Of a DNA stretch of 64,000 nt, positions 46,188 through 55,921 are shown piece by piece. Under the pieces are notes generated by a model. The model was not told the origin of the DNA, did no database searches, and saw only the letters and a list, made by a program, of their open reading frames with translations. Source of the stretch: an uncultured Anaeromusa sp. (GTDB taxonomy: Bacteria; Bacillota; Negativicutes; Anaeromusales; Anaeromusaceae); NCBI RefSeq assembly GCF_963668665.1, contig NZ_OY764902.1:2494001-2558000 (forward strand). Reading direction: 5' to 3'. Within the stretch, counting starts at the first letter, position 1, and the number at the start of each line of letters is the position of its first letter. The translations under genes were made by a program, and so were the position numbers.

Positions 46188-46388
46188 TTACACCGTATAG
46201 TAAATGGTCGCTTGTAACGGCGGCAGGGGCGTGTTTTTCTCTTTATCCGCTTCGGCAGCCACTTCCTTTTGTAAGGAACGACCAAAGGAAGGAGCTTGTT
46301 TTTTGCGCTTTTGCTTCAAACCGGACTGCCCCGAGGAGTAAGAATCAACAGGGCGGATGCGATTGATGCGTTGAATGCGTTCAACCAT
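46188..46388 (-). CDS. Small basic protein of unknown function
   Basis: A 66-residue, mostly polar protein: VERIQRINRIRPVDS at the start, a basic block KQKRKK, then SFGRSLQKEVAAE, which could be an amphipathic helix. No membrane segment or metal motif. AAAGGAGG eight bases before the ATG makes translation likely, and it has a terminator directly downstream. The plan loosely recalls short flagellar-operon proteins of Firmicutes, but I would not assign that. Isolated gene, divergent from the guanine riboswitch. Confidence 0.6.
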   Translation of the reverse strand: MVERIQRINRIRPVDSYSSGQSGLKQKRKKQAPSFGRSLQKEVAAEADKEKNTPLPPLQATIYYTV

Positions 46389-46541
46389 GACGAGGGGCCT
46401 CCTTTACTTTAGGATTTGTCACGTACCACACAGGACCTTCATCCCTTATATCGTACAAAAAATAAAAAATCTTAAAGAAAAAAGGAAAAAACAGAAACCC
46501 GAACGTTAAAGAAAAATGAAGAAATAAGGTTCATGTTTTCG

Positions 46542-46570
46542 TTGACTCACTCTGCTGATGCTGTTAAAAT
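46542..46570 (+). promoter_or_regulatory. Sigma-A promoter of the riboswitch-pbuG unit
   Basis: TTGACT (46542-46547), 17-bp spacer, TAAAAT (46565-46570). Transcription would start near 46577, just before the aptamer. The 150 bp upstream of it are A-rich and hold no gene. Confidence 0.7.
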
Positions 46571-46589
46571 AAAACCGTAACCGCATACG

Positions 46590-46658
46590 GCTCGTATATG
46601 TTTGGGAATACGGCCCAAATGTCTCTACCGGACAACCGTAAATTGTCTGACTACGAGC
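46590..46658 (+). promoter_or_regulatory. Purine riboswitch, guanine class
   Basis: P1 arms GCTCGTA and TACGAGC enclose the two hairpins with the loop sequences characteristic of the purine class (TGTCTCTACC and ACCGTAAATTGTC). The specificity base in GTCTGACTACG is C, as in guanine/hypoxanthine sensors; adenine sensors have T. A terminator lies 52 bases downstream, so guanine should switch pbuG off by early termination. Confidence 0.96.
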
Positions 46659-46709
46659 GGAATCTCCAGCAGATGCCAGATAGTGCAGGGAAAGACTCCC
46701 TAGCTGCCG

Positions 46710-46766
46710 CACCGGACGGAATTTTCGCTCAGGCAAAACCCGCGAATTTTCTGGCGGTGTTTTTTG
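46710..46766 (+). terminator. Riboswitch-controlled terminator before pbuG
   Basis: CACCGGACGGAATTTTCGC pairs with GCGAATTTTCTGGCGGTG, followed by TTTTTTG. Between aptamer and terminator a second hairpin (GCAGGGA/TCCCTAGCTGC) may take part in the switch. Confidence 0.88.
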
Positions 46767-46849
46767 TTTGAGCAGGTGGCTGCGCTTATTCGGAAAATCA
46801 GGAGATTTCTCTAGGTATCAAAAAAATAGCAGACAGAGGAGAGACGCAC

Positions 46850-48220
46850 ATGTTGGAAAAGCTATTTGCATTGCGTGAAAGAAACACCAATGTAAATACC
46901 GAAATCACCGCAGGGATTACTACGTTTATGGCTATGGCTTATATCCTGTTTGTCAATCCCAGCATTCTGGGCGCCGCAGGGATGGACAAAAACGCCGTCT
47001 TGCTGGCCACTTCCATTGGAGCCGGTCTGGTTACAATTATGATGGGCTTGTTTGTTAACTATCCGATCGCTATGGCTCCGGGAATGGGCCTGAATGCATT
47101 TTATGCGTTTACTGTTATCATCGGCATGGGTGTGCCGTGGCAGGCCGCTTTGGGCGCCGTTTTTATTTCCGGTATTATTTTTATTTTGTTGACGGTTACC
47201 CGGGTCCGCCAATTGCTCGTAGAGGGCATGCCAATGGCCTTGAAACATGCAATTACTGTAGGGATTGGCTTGTTTATCACTGTGGTTGGCTTGAAACTTT
47301 CCGGCATTATGAGCATTCGCTTGTCGCTCATTCCGCCGACGCTGGAAAAGATAGTCGCGGCACATGGCAATGGTACGCCGCTGTCCTTTGAAACCATTAT
47401 CGAGCTGGGAAAATTGGGCAGTCCTGATGTCTTTTTGGCGCTGTGCGGTCTTTTTATCACGGCGATTTTAATGGGCCGTCAAGTAAAAGGCGCAATTTTG
47501 ATTGGCATTCTGCTGACTTCGCTTGCAGGCATTGCGACGGGAATTGTTAATATTCCCGCTGGCTTTTCGCCGGTTTCCATTCCCGATTTCAGCCGCAATG
47601 CTTTTTTTGCCTTGGATATTATGGGTGCCTTGAATATGGGACTCTTAACTATTATTTTCACCTTTACCTTTGTGGAACTCTTCGATGCCATGGGCACTAT
47701 GGTGGGGATGGCTACGAAAGCTGGCCTGATGGACAAAACAGGACGCTTTCCAGGCATGGGTAAAGCGATGCTTACTGATGCCGCCGGCGTCAGCATCGGT
47801 TCGCTTTTGGGAACCAGCACCATTACCGCTTTTGTGGAAAGCGCCGCTGGCGTTGGTGTTGGCGGTCGTACCGGCCTGACGGCTGTAGTTTGCGGCTCGC
47901 TGTTCTTGTTGTCCATGTTCTTCACGCCGTTGGTGGGGCTCATTCCCAGCGCGGCAACGGCTCCGGCCTTGATTATTGTCGGTGCCTTGATGATGGAGTC
48001 GGTGCGCAACATTGATTTCACCGATTTCACTGAGTTTTTCCCAGCTTTTATGACTATTATTCTGATGCCTTTTACTTATAGTATTGCCAACGGCATTTCT
48101 GCTGGTCTGGTACTGTACCCTCTCTTAAAGCTCATCAATGGGCGCGGCAAAGAAGCCCATTGGATTGTCTATATCCTGGCGGTGCTGGTAGTAATGCGCT
48201 ATATGTTCCTTGCGGAATAG
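46850..48220 (+). CDS. pbuG: Hypoxanthine/guanine permease (NCS2, AzgA/PbuG type)
   Basis: A 456-residue membrane transporter with about 13 hydrophobic segments. The AzgA-like branch is shown by NVNTEITAGITTFMAMAYIL, the GMGLNAFYAF loop, FTFVELFDAMGTMVG, and the conserved GTSTITAFVESAAGVGVGGRTGL. It imports hypoxanthine, guanine or adenine with protons. A guanine riboswitch and terminator in its leader agree with a role in purine salvage. AGAGGAGA precedes the ATG. It is followed by the purine synthesis operon, but a pair of hairpins separates them. Confidence 0.94.
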   Translation: MLEKLFALRERNTNVNTEITAGITTFMAMAYILFVNPSILGAAGMDKNAVLLATSIGAGLVTIMMGLFVNYPIAMAPGMGLNAFYAFTVIIGMGVPWQAALGAVFISGIIFILLTVTRVRQLLVEGMPMALKHAITVGIGLFITVVGLKLSGIMSIRLSLIPPTLEKIVAAHGNGTPLSFETIIELGKLGSPDVFLALCGLFITAILMGRQVKGAILIGILLTSLAGIATGIVNIPAGFSPVSIPDFSRNAFFALDIMGALNMGLLTIIFTFTFVELFDAMGTMVGMATKAGLMDKTGRFPGMGKAMLTDAAGVSIGSLLGTSTITAFVESAAGVGVGGRTGLTAVVCGSLFLLSMFFTPLVGLIPSAATAPALIIVGALMMESVRNIDFTDFTEFFPAFMTIILMPFTYSIANGISAGLVLYPLLKLINGRGKEAHWIVYILAVLVVMRYMFLAE

Positions 48221-48264
48221 TATATCGTTTACTCCTAAAATACCCTGTGAGGCGAAGCAGCCAT

Positions 48265-48341
48265 GGCGCGGAAGAGAGTACTCTTCCGCGCCTGTTCTCC
48301 GGGTTTTCCTTCCGCAACAGGTCCGGTGCCGGAAGGAAAGG
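48265..48341 (+). terminator. Two GC-rich hairpins between pbuG and purE
   Basis: 48265-48292 is a perfect GGCGCGGAAGAG/CTCTTCCGCGCC hairpin; 48306-48341 contains CCTTCCG/CGGAAGG. Neither has a clean T-run. They may end pbuG transcription poorly, or form the leader of the pur operon. No purine riboswitch core is seen here. Confidence 0.4.
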
Positions 48342-48413
48342 TGCAGGAGAATCGCAGCAAACATAGAACTGACAAAATATGGTTAAACGGTGAAGTGCAA
48401 AAGGAGGCTGTTT

Positions 48414-48920
48414 ATGAAGGTTGCTATCATCATGGGAAGCGACTCCGACTGGCCTAGGCTGGAAGGAGCGGCCAAAGTACTCAAGTCTTTTGGCGTGGAA
48501 TGTGAAGTCATCGTGGCTTCGGCGCATCGTACGCCGGATGTGGTTCATGAGTTTGCCGCCGGCGCTGCCGAGCGCGGCGTGAAGGTCATTATTGCCGCTG
48601 CTGGCGCAGCAGCCCACTTGCCTGGGGTGATCGCCAGCTTTACGACGCTGCCGGTAATCGGTGTGCCTATAGCAGCAACTCCCTTGGCGGGCTTTGACGC
48701 TCTTTTGAGCATTGTGCAGATGCCTTCGGGCATTCCTGTAGCCACGATGGCGGTAGACGGCGCCAAAAATGCCGCGATTTTCGCTGTGCAAATACTGGCC
48801 GTAGGCAATGAAAATTTAGCCGCTAAGCTGAAGGAGTACCGGAAGCAGATGGCTGAAGAAGTAGCCGCTAAAGCGGATAAGGTTACAAAAATTTGGAACG
48901 AAGAAGCCGCAAAGGCATAG
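48414..48920 (+). CDS. purE: N5-carboxyaminoimidazole ribonucleotide mutase (class I PurE)
   Basis: A 168-residue mutase of purine synthesis. GSDSDWP near the start, ASAHRTPD, and [17 protein letters not shown] are the substrate-binding segments of class I enzymes. Class I PurE normally works with PurK, which is not in the operon; either purK is elsewhere or CO2 is used directly. AAGGAGG before the ATG at 48414 sets the start; the frame is open upstream. First gene of purE-C-F-M-N-H-D. Confidence 0.94.
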   Translation: MKVAIIMGSDSDWPRLEGAAKVLKSFGVECEVIVASAHRTPDVVHEFAAGAAERGVKVIIAAAGAAAHLPGVIASFTTLPVIGVPIAATPLAGFDALLSIVQMPSGIPVATMAVDGAKNAAIFAVQILAVGNENLAAKLKEYRKQMAEEVAAKADKVTKIWNEEAAKA

Positions 48921-48933
48921 GGAGGATATAGGC

Positions 48934-49641
48934 GTGGAAAAGAAACCTCTTTACGAAGGCAAAGCGAAACAAATGTTTGCGACGGAAAACCCGGATGAAT
49001 TGCTTGTATATTACAAGGATGACGCCACTGCTTTCAATGGCGACAAAAAAGGCATCATTACCGACAAGGGTGTTTTGAACAATAAGATTGCCACCTTCTT
49101 TTTTGAATTGCTCGGCAAGGCCGGCATTCCTCATCATTTGCTCAAACGTCTTAGTGACCGGGAAATGCTGGTAAAAAAACTAACCATTCTGCCTGTAGAG
49201 GTAGTTGTGCGCAATATCGCCGCTGGCAGCCTGGCTAAACGCTTGGGCTTGGCGGAAGGAACAAAAATGGCAAAAACCGTGCTGGAGTTCTACTACAAGG
49301 ATGACGAACTAGGCGATCCTATGATTAACGACTATCATATCGCCGCTATGAATCTGGCTACGCCGGAGCAGATGGAAAAGGTTTCTGAGTATGCTCTGAA
49401 AACGAATGAAATCCTCTCGGCTCATTTAAAAGAAAAAGGGCTGGAACTGATTGACTTCAAGCTTGAATTCGGCCTGTATAAGGGCGAAGTGATTTTGGGA
49501 GACGAAATTTCTCCGGACACCTGCCGCTTTTGGGACAGCAAGACCGGTGAAAAAATGGACAAGGACCGTTTTCGCCGCGATTTGGGCAATGTGGAAGAAG
49601 CCTATAAAGAAGTATTGTATCGTTTGACAGGAGAGAGGTAA
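48934..49641 (+). CDS. purC: SAICAR synthetase
   Basis: A 235-residue enzyme adding aspartate to CAIR. The opening [37 protein letters not shown] and the closing [12 protein letters not shown] match the family. It starts with GTG at 48934, with GGGAGG upstream, 13 bases after purE. Confidence 0.95.
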   Translation: MEKKPLYEGKAKQMFATENPDELLVYYKDDATAFNGDKKGIITDKGVLNNKIATFFFELLGKAGIPHHLLKRLSDREMLVKKLTILPVEVVVRNIAAGSLAKRLGLAEGTKMAKTVLEFYYKDDELGDPMINDYHIAAMNLATPEQMEKVSEYALKTNEILSAHLKEKGLELIDFKLEFGLYKGEVILGDEISPDTCRFWDSKTGEKMDKDRFRRDLGNVEEAYKEVLYRLTGER

Positions 49642-49644
49642 GCA

Positions 49645-51078
49645 ATGATCGATGTGATGGACAACGATACTCTGCATGAAGAATGCGGTGTCTTCGGTAT
49701 TTATTCCCATACGGAAGATGTCACGCATTGTACCTATTGGGGGCTGTATGCTTTGCAGCATAGGGGACAGGAAAGCGCCGGCATTGCCGTTACCGACGGC
49801 GCCTGGATGGATGTCCATCGCGGCATGGGGTTGGTAGGCGAAGTATTTCGCCACCAGCTTCCTAGGATGGAGAACCAATATATCTCTATAGGCCATGTGC
49901 GCTATTCGACAACAGGTTCCAGTCTTTTGGCCAATACGCAGCCGTTGATGGTGCGGTACGCCGGCGGGACTATTGCGATGGCTCACAACGGCAATTTGAC
50001 TAATGCCGGTTCGCTGCGCAAAAAGCTGGAAGAAGAAGGCTGTATTTTTCAAACGTCTATTGACAGCGAAGTGATAGTTAATTTGATTGCCCGTTCGCGC
50101 AAAGACAACTTGGAGGAAAAGGTTATGGAAAGCCTCCAAGACGTGGAGGGCGCCTACTGCTTGGTGGTCATGACCGAGGACAAGCTCTTAGGCGTGCGCG
50201 ATCCGAACGGCTTCCGGCCTCTTTGCGTTGGCCGTCTGAATGGCGGTTATGTGATTGCTTCGGAATCTTGTGCGTTGGATACAGTGGGTGCCGAGTTTGT
50301 CCGTGACGTAAAACCAGGGGAAATGGTGGTCGTCGATGAAAACGGTCTGCATTCGTTTCAATTTGCCAAACAGAAGCGGCAAGCATTGTGCATTTTTGAA
50401 TACATTTATTTTGCTCGTCCGGACAGTGTGATTGACGGTCAAAGCGTGCAGCAGGCGCGTTTTGAAATGGGTCGGCAACTGGCCAGAGAACATGGCGTCA
50501 AAGCGGACGTCGTCATTTCCGTGCCTGATTCGGGAACGACAGCCGCTTTGGGCTATAGTTACGAGTCGGGCATTCCTTTTATGGAAGGCCTGATGAAAAA
50601 CCGCTATATTGGCCGGACCTTTATTCAGCCGGAACAGAAGAAGCGGGATATGGGCGTACGGTTGAAGCTGAATGCTGTTCGGGCGGCTGTGGCCGGAAAA
50701 TCCGTGGTAATGGTGGATGATTCTATTGTACGCGGCACAACGAGCGGCAAAATCGTGCATATGCTTAAGGAAGCAGGCGCGAGGGAAGTGCATATGTGCG
50801 TTAGTTCGCCGCCGATTTCCTGCCCTTGCTATTACGGCATTGATACTTCGGCTCGCAAGGAACTGATCGCCGCCAGCAAAAGCGTGGAGGAAATCCGTGA
50901 GTTTATTGGCGCCGATTCCCTGCATTACTTGACGATTGAAGGCTTGCAAGGCTGCGTCGCTAATGTAGACGCCAGCCAAATGTGCTATGCTTGCTTTAAT
51001 AACGACTATCCTACGGAAATCGAGTGCGAAGCGGAAATTGCAACCCAGAAATTCATTTTTGAGCAAAAGCGACGTTAA
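49645..51078 (+). CDS. purF: Amidophosphoribosyltransferase
   Basis: A 477-residue enzyme committing PRPP to purines. A 13-residue propeptide (to HEE) precedes the catalytic Cys of CGVFGIYSH, as in the B. subtilis type that is processed and carries a [4Fe-4S] cluster; cluster cysteines are in [10 protein letters not shown] and SQMCYACF. The PRPP loop is [14 protein letters not shown]. The start lies four bases after the purC stop. Confidence 0.95.
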   Translation: MIDVMDNDTLHEECGVFGIYSHTEDVTHCTYWGLYALQHRGQESAGIAVTDGAWMDVHRGMGLVGEVFRHQLPRMENQYISIGHVRYSTTGSSLLANTQPLMVRYAGGTIAMAHNGNLTNAGSLRKKLEEEGCIFQTSIDSEVIVNLIARSRKDNLEEKVMESLQDVEGAYCLVVMTEDKLLGVRDPNGFRPLCVGRLNGGYVIASESCALDTVGAEFVRDVKPGEMVVVDENGLHSFQFAKQKRQALCIFEYIYFARPDSVIDGQSVQQARFEMGRQLAREHGVKADVVISVPDSGTTAALGYSYESGIPFMEGLMKNRYIGRTFIQPEQKKRDMGVRLKLNAVRAAVAGKSVVMVDDSIVRGTTSGKIVHMLKEAGAREVHMCVSSPPISCPCYYGIDTSARKELIAASKSVEEIREFIGADSLHYLTIEGLQGCVANVDASQMCYACFNNDYPTEIECEAEIATQKFIFEQKRR

Positions 51079-51092
51079 TGGAGGAAGAGTGC

Positions 51093-52169
51093 ATGTCTGA
51101 GATGAAGAAGAACGCGCCGTCCCTGACCTATCGCGACGCCGGCGTAGATATTGACGCTGGTAATGAGGCGGTGCAGCGGATGAAAGCGCATGTGCGCAGC
51201 ACCTATCGACCGGAAGTGCTTGGCGATATAGGCGGTTTTGGCGGCCTGTTCGCTTTGAACACGGGAAAATATCGGGAGCCTGTACTGGTTTCGGGCACAG
51301 ACGGCGTTGGCACTAAGCTGCGCTTGGCATTTCTGATGGACAAGCATGATACCATCGGCCAGGATGCGGTAGCCATGTGTGTAAATGACATTTTGGTGCA
51401 AGGCGCAGAGCCTCTCTTTTTCCTCGACTATCTGGCAGTAGCCAAAGTCAGCCCCACGCAGGTTGCTGATATTGTCGGCGGCATCGCCAGGGCTTGCAAG
51501 GAGTCCGGTTGCGCCCTTATTGGCGGCGAAACTGCGGAAATGGCCGGCTTTTACGGTGAAGGCGAATACGATATCGGCGGCTTTGCTGTCGGCGTAGTGG
51601 AAAAAGAAGAGATTATTACCGGCGAAACCATTCAGGCCGGCGATGCGGTGCTAGGCTTGCCCTCAAGCGGCGTTCATTCCAATGGGTATTCGTTGGTGCG
51701 TAAAATTTGTTTGGACGTGCAAAAGCTGGACCTGAAGACGGTTGTACCGGAACTGGGACGGCCATTGGGCGAGGAGCTTTTGGAACCTACTCGCCTGTAT
51801 CCCAAAGCGTGTCTGCCTTTGTTCGGCCGCTTTGACCTGCGCGGCTTGGTGCATATCACTGGCGGCGGCTTTTACGACAACATCCCTCGCGTGCTGCCTG
51901 AAGGCACGGCAGTGGAAGTAGATATTGAAGCTTGGCCGCGTCCGGCGATTTTCTCACTCCTCCAGGAATGGGGCAATGTGGCTTGGCCGGAAATGTACCG
52001 TACCTTCAATATGGGTATCGGCATGATTTTGGTAGTGCCTGAGGCACAGGCGCAGGCCGTAATGGATGACTTGGCGCAGCGCGGTGAAACCTGCTATCGC
52101 ATTGGTTCCGTCGTAGCCGGCAACGGGGAAGTAACTCTTAAAGGGGGCGAGTTCGACCATGACCGCTAA
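51093..52169 (+). CDS. purM: Phosphoribosylformylglycinamidine cyclo-ligase
   Basis: A 358-residue AIR synthetase; AIR is also the substrate of Thi[55 protein letters not shown] and [16 protein letters not shown] are standard. Start at 51093, eight bases after GGAGG; an ATG at 51078 overlaps the purF stop and the ribosome site. It overlaps purN by 11 bases. Confidence 0.95.
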   Translation: MSEMKKNAPSLTYRDAGVDIDAGNEAVQRMKAHVRSTYRPEVLGDIGGFGGLFALNTGKYREPVLVSGTDGVGTKLRLAFLMDKHDTIGQDAVAMCVNDILVQGAEPLFFLDYLAVAKVSPTQVADIVGGIARACKESGCALIGGETAEMAGFYGEGEYDIGGFAVGVVEKEEIITGETIQAGDAVLGLPSSGVHSNGYSLVRKICLDVQKLDLKTVVPELGRPLGEELLEPTRLYPKACLPLFGRFDLRGLVHITGGGFYDNIPRVLPEGTAVEVDIEAWPRPAIFSLLQEWGNVAWPEMYRTFNMGIGMILVVPEAQAQAVMDDLAQRGETCYRIGSVVAGNGEVTLKGGEFDHDR

Positions 52170-52782
52170 AAAGGCATTGGGCGTACTTGTTTCCGGACGC
52201 GGCAGCAACTTGCAGGCTATTTTGGATGCTATTCATGCTGGGCGGCTGCCTTTGGCCAAGGTGGGTGTTGTCATCAGCGATAATCCGGAGGCCAAAGCCT
52301 TGCTGCGTGTGCGCGGCATGGGCATCCCGACGGTGGTGTTAGAGCGAAAAGCCTTTGCGGATCGAACTGCTTATGAAACCGCGCTGGCGGACGAGCTGGA
52401 GCGGCATCAGGTGGACCTGGTAGTACTGGCAGGCTTTATGCGCATTTTGAGCGCTTGCTTCATTCAGCGCTTTCCTGGAGCTATCGTCAACATTCATCCC
52501 TCTTTGCTGCCTGCGTTCCCGGGCCTGGATGCGCAAGGACAAGCGCTCCGTTACGGCGTTAAAGTGGCAGGCTGTACCGTGCATTTTGTAGACGAAGGCA
52601 TGGACAGCGGTCCGATCATCTTGCAGGAAGCCGTACCGGTAGAACTGGGGGATACGACCCAGACTTTGGCGGATCGTATTCTTCATGTGGAGCATCGGCT
52701 GTATCCGCGGGCGATTGCATTGTTTTGCGAGGAGCGGCTGGAGATTGAAGGGCGACAGGTCCATATCCGAAGCGAAAAGTGA
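52159..52782 (+). CDS. purN: Phosphoribosylglycinamide formyltransferase
   Basis: A 207-residue 10-formyl-tetrahydrofolate-dependent enzyme. [15 protein letters not shown] near the start, [20 protein letters not shown] and the catalytic Asp in [14 protein letters not shown] are present. It starts inside purM and is followed after seven bases by purH. Confidence 0.95.
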   Translation: MTAKKALGVLVSGRGSNLQAILDAIHAGRLPLAKVGVVISDNPEAKALLRVRGMGIPTVVLERKAFADRTAYETALADELERHQVDLVVLAGFMRILSACFIQRFPGAIVNIHPSLLPAFPGLDAQGQALRYGVKVAGCTVHFVDEGMDSGPIILQEAVPVELGDTTQTLADRILHVEHRLYPRAIALFCEERLEIEGRQVHIRSEK

Positions 52783-52789
52783 GGTAAAA

Positions 52790-54334
52790 ATGATGAAAAT
52801 TCGGCGCGCGTTAATTAGCGTTTCTGATAAAAGCGGCGTAGTGGAGTTTGCTAAAGAACTTTGCCAAATGGGCGTGGAAATCGTCTCTACTGGCGGCACG
52901 ATGAAGACGCTGCGGGCGGCGGGGCTGCCTGTGACCTATGTAAGCGATGTTACGGGCTTTCCTGAAATCATGGATGGCCGTGTGAAAACCTTGAACCCCT
53001 ATGTGCATGGCGGCATTTTGGCGATTCGCGACAACGAAGCCCATGTAGCGGCGATGAAAGAGCATGGCATCACGGGTATTGATTTGGTGGCGGTGAACTT
53101 GTATCCCTTCCGCCAGACCATTGCCAAAGAAGGGGTAACCTTGGAGGAAGCCGTCGAGAACATCGATATCGGCGGACCGGCTATGATTCGTGCGGCGGCG
53201 AAAAATTTCGCCTATGTGACCGTGGTAGTCAATCCTGAGCGGTACCAGACGGTAGTGGAAGAGCTGCGCCAAAGCGGCGAAGTGTCGGATAAAACACGCA
53301 TGCGTCTTTCGCAGGAAGCATACAGCCATACCGGCGAATACGACGCCTGCATTGCTCGCTATTTAGCGCAGCGTTTAGATGGCGAAGACACTTTCCCTGT
53401 TACTTTGCATGGTGTATGGGAAAAAGCCCAGGACTTGCGTTACGGCGAGAATCCACATCAAGCGGCCGCTTTCTACAAAGAAAGAGGCGCGAAAAGCGGC
53501 CTGGCAGCGGCGCAGCAGCTGCATGGCAAGGAATTGTCCTTTAACAATCTGGTGGATTTGGAAGCAGCCTATGCCGTGGCGGCTGATTTTCCGCAGCCAG
53601 CAGCGGCTATTATCAAGCATACCAATCCCTGCGGCACCGGCATGGGGGAAACTCTGGCCGATGCGTACCGCAAGGCGCATAGCGCCGATCCGGTATCTGC
53701 TTTCGGCGGTATTGTCGGTTTGAACCGGGAAGTGGATGCGGAAACGGCCGGTGAACTGAGCACTATCTTCTTAGAAGCGGTCATTGCCCCTTCCTATACC
53801 AAGGAAGCGCTGGATATTTTGTCTCAGAAGAAGAATATCCGTCTTTTGGCGGCTCCGCTGCCCAAGCAGGGGCGTAAAGAATGGGATATTAAAAAAGTTT
53901 CCGGCGGCCTGTTGCTGCAGGAAACAGATACGCAAGAACTCGTGGAAAGCGAGCTGAAAGTGGTTTCTAAGCGTCAGCCGACCGAAGCGGAATGGAAGCA
54001 GCTGCGTTTTGCCTGGACGGTGGTCAAGCATGTGAAGTCTAATGCCATTGTCGTAGCGGCGGATGATAAGACGCTGGGCGTTGGCGCCGGCCAGATGAAT
54101 CGCGTTGGTTCAGCGGCCATTGCTTTGGTACAGGCTGGCGAAGCGGCTAAAGGAGCTGTTTTGTCTTCCGACGCCTTCTTCCCTTTCCGAGATACCATTG
54201 ATACGGCGGCTAAAGCCGGCATTACCGCCATCATTCAGCCTGGCGGCTCTGTACGGGATGAAGAATCCATTCAGGCGGCCGACGAGCATGGCATTGCCAT
54301 GGTCTTTACCGGCATGCGTCACTTCAAACATTAG
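52790..54334 (+). CDS. purH: Bifunctional AICAR transformylase / IMP cyclohydrolase
   Basis: A 514-residue enzyme for the last two steps to IMP. The N-terminal cyclohydrolase part has RALISVSDKSGVVEFA, STGGTMKTL, FPEIMDGRVKTLNPYVHGGIL and NIDIGGPAMIRAAAKN. The transformylase part has LRYGENPHQAAAFY, the catalytic Lys-His of IKHTNPCGTG and AFGGIVGLN. GAGG precedes two adjacent ATG codons (52790, 52793); either may be used. A structured gap separates it from purD. Confidence 0.95.
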   Translation: MMKIRRALISVSDKSGVVEFAKELCQMGVEIVSTGGTMKTLRAAGLPVTYVSDVTGFPEIMDGRVKTLNPYVHGGILAIRDNEAHVAAMKEHGITGIDLVAVNLYPFRQTIAKEGVTLEEAVENIDIGGPAMIRAAAKNFAYVTVVVNPERYQTVVEELRQSGEVSDKTRMRLSQEAYSHTGEYDACIARYLAQRLDGEDTFPVTLHGVWEKAQDLRYGENPHQAAAFYKERGAKSGLAAAQQLHGKELSFNNLVDLEAAYAVAADFPQPAAAIIKHTNPCGTGMGETLADAYRKAHSADPVSAFGGIVGLNREVDAETAGELSTIFLEAVIAPSYTKEALDILSQKKNIRLLAAPLPKQGRKEWDIKKVSGGLLLQETDTQELVESELKVVSKRQPTEAEWKQLRFAWTVVKHVKSNAIVVAADDKTLGVGAGQMNRVGSAAIALVQAGEAAKGAVLSSDAFFPFRDTIDTAAKAGITAIIQPGGSVRDEESIQAADEHGIAMVFTGMRHFKH

Positions 54335-54341
54335 AACCAGG

Positions 54342-54433
54342 CAGAGGCAGCGGAGGATGTTAGAGAACATGGATGTTGGAGCAAATGCGGCATGATTGTT
54401 TTCTTTGCAGAGTACCGGCTGCCTCTGTTTTTT
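54342..54433 (+). other. Large hairpin structure between purH and purD
   Basis: CAGAGGCAGC (54342-54351) and GCTGCCTCTG (54418-54427) are perfect complements 66 bases apart, followed directly by TTTTTT (54428-54433). Inside lie further small pairings (TGTTAGAGAACA; GCAAA/TTTGC). It looks like a terminator or attenuator with an unusually large loop, placed before purD, the only pur gene separated from the others by a real gap. Confidence 0.5.
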
Positions 54434-54486
54434 CGGTAGTTGAAAGACAGGAAACTTGAAGACTATTTTCGGAAAGAGGTGGGATC

Positions 54487-55761
54487 GTGCGTATTTTAGT
54501 CATTGGCGGCGGCGGCCGCGAGCATGCGCTGGTATGGAAGCTGGCGCAAAGCAAAGGTGTTTCCGCAATTTTTTGCGCTCCCGGCAATCCTGGGATGGCG
54601 CCTTTAGCGCAATGCGTGAATCTCGGCGTGGAGGATCACGAAGCATTGGCGGCTTTTGCCAAAGAGAACGACATTGATTTGACAGTGGTAGGGCCGGAAG
54701 GCCCGTTGGTTGCAGGAATAGTGGACTTTTTTGCCGCCAAAGGCTTGCGCGCTTTTGGACCTTCCCAGGCTGCGGCTCGTTTGGAAGGCTCTAAACAGTT
54801 TGCCAAGGAAATTATGGCGAAATACGGTATTCCGACAGCGGACTTTGCGGTTTTCACCGACGCGGAAGCCGCAAAAGAGTATGTGCGCAAAAATGGCGCA
54901 CCGATCGTAGTCAAGGCGGACGGTCTTGCCGCCGGCAAGGGTGTGGTCGTAGCGATGAGTGAGGCAGAAGCAATTGCCGCCATTGACGATATGCTTTGCC
55001 AGGGGCGGTTTGGCAGCGCCGGTAACCGTGTGGTGCTGGAAGAGTTTATGCAGGGAGAAGAAGCTTCTTTGCTGGCTTTTGCCGATGGCGAAACGGTAGT
55101 GCCGATGGTAGCGGCTCAGGACCATAAACGCATTTTTGACGGTGATCAAGGGCCGAATACCGGCGGCATGGGCGCTTACGCTCCGGCGCCAGTGGCTACG
55201 GAGTCTATTTTAAAGCAGACTTTGGAAACTGTTTTGCAGCCTATGGTTAAAGCCATGGCAGCAGAAGGCTGTCCTTATAAAGGGGTGCTGTATGCGGGGC
55301 TGATGATCACTGAGAAAGGCCCTCGGGTAGTCGAATTTAATGCGCGTTTTGGCGATCCGGAGACGCAGGTGGTATTGCCTTTGCTGGAAAGCGATCTCGT
55401 AGAGATTATGCTGGCTTGCATAGACGGAACTTTGGCTAAGACCGAAGTGAAGTGGAAACAAAGCAGCACCGTATGCGTGGTTATGGCGGCCGGCGGCTAT
55501 CCGGAAAGTTACCGCAAAGGAGACGTTATCCGGGGGTTAGCTGAGGCTGCAGAAGCGGGAACGGTCGTATTCCATGCTGGAACAGGGTTGTCGGCGGACG
55601 GCGAGATTGTTACCGCCGGCGGTCGGGTATTGGGCGTTACCGCAAGCGGCGATGATATTGCCGGAGCGGTAGCGGCAGCGTATAAGGGAGTCGCTTGTAT
55701 TTCCTTTGAAGGCGTTCAGTATCGTAAGGATATTGCCTATCGGGCGTTGGCTCGCCGCTAG
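54487..55761 (+). CDS. purD: Phosphoribosylamine-glycine ligase
   Basis: A 424-residue ATP-grasp enzyme, second step of purine synthesis. VIGGGGREHALVWKLAQS opens the protein, VVGPEGPLVAGIVD, the ATP-grasp VKADGLAAGKGVVVA, DGDQGPNTGGMGAY and VEFNARFGDPETQVVLP follow. It starts with GTG at 54487 after GAAAGAGGTGGG. Last gene of the pur operon. Confidence 0.95.
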   Translation: MRILVIGGGGREHALVWKLAQSKGVSAIFCAPGNPGMAPLAQCVNLGVEDHEALAAFAKENDIDLTVVGPEGPLVAGIVDFFAAKGLRAFGPSQAAARLEGSKQFAKEIMAKYGIPTADFAVFTDAEAAKEYVRKNGAPIVVKADGLAAGKGVVVAMSEAEAIAAIDDMLCQGRFGSAGNRVVLEEFMQGEEASLLAFADGETVVPMVAAQDHKRIFDGDQGPNTGGMGAYAPAPVATESILKQTLETVLQPMVKAMAAEGCPYKGVLYAGLMITEKGPRVVEFNARFGDPETQVVLPLLESDLVEIMLACIDGTLAKTEVKWKQSSTVCVVMAAGGYPESYRKGDVIRGLAEAAEAGTVVFHAGTGLSADGEIVTAGGRVLGVTASGDDIAGAVAAAYKGVACISFEGVQYRKDIAYRALARR

Positions 55762-55783
55762 GTTGTCTCTCTTGGTCTCTTGG

Positions 55784-55813
55784 TTGACAGACTGTGAGAA
55801 ATAGAACTATAAT
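55784..55813 (+). promoter_or_regulatory. Consensus sigma-A promoter upstream of tetR
   Basis: TTGACA (55784-55789), 18-bp spacer, TATAAT (55808-55813): both boxes are perfect. It begins 22 bases after purD. Transcription would start near 55820 and meet a terminator 60-80 nt later. Confidence 0.75.
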
Positions 55814-55876
55814 GTAATCGAATCAGGCTTCAACTAAGGAACGCTGTATTGAATAAATCGGCGAGTTCTTAAGCAG

Positions 55877-55903
55877 GCGGGGGCGGAGCCCCCGCACTTT
55901 TTA
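55877..55903 (+). terminator. Terminator hairpin in the tetR leader
   Basis: GCGGGGG, loop CGGAG, CCCCCGC, then ACTTTTTAT. It lies between the consensus promoter and the tetR start at 55922, so it either ends a short RNA of about 85 nt or attenuates tetR. Confidence 0.7.
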
Positions 55904-55921
55904 TATAGGGGGAACTAGGCC

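Noticed and set aside
46506..46736. Minus-strand reading frame of 76 codons
   Set aside because: It lies antisense to the guanine riboswitch and its terminator; no ribosome site.
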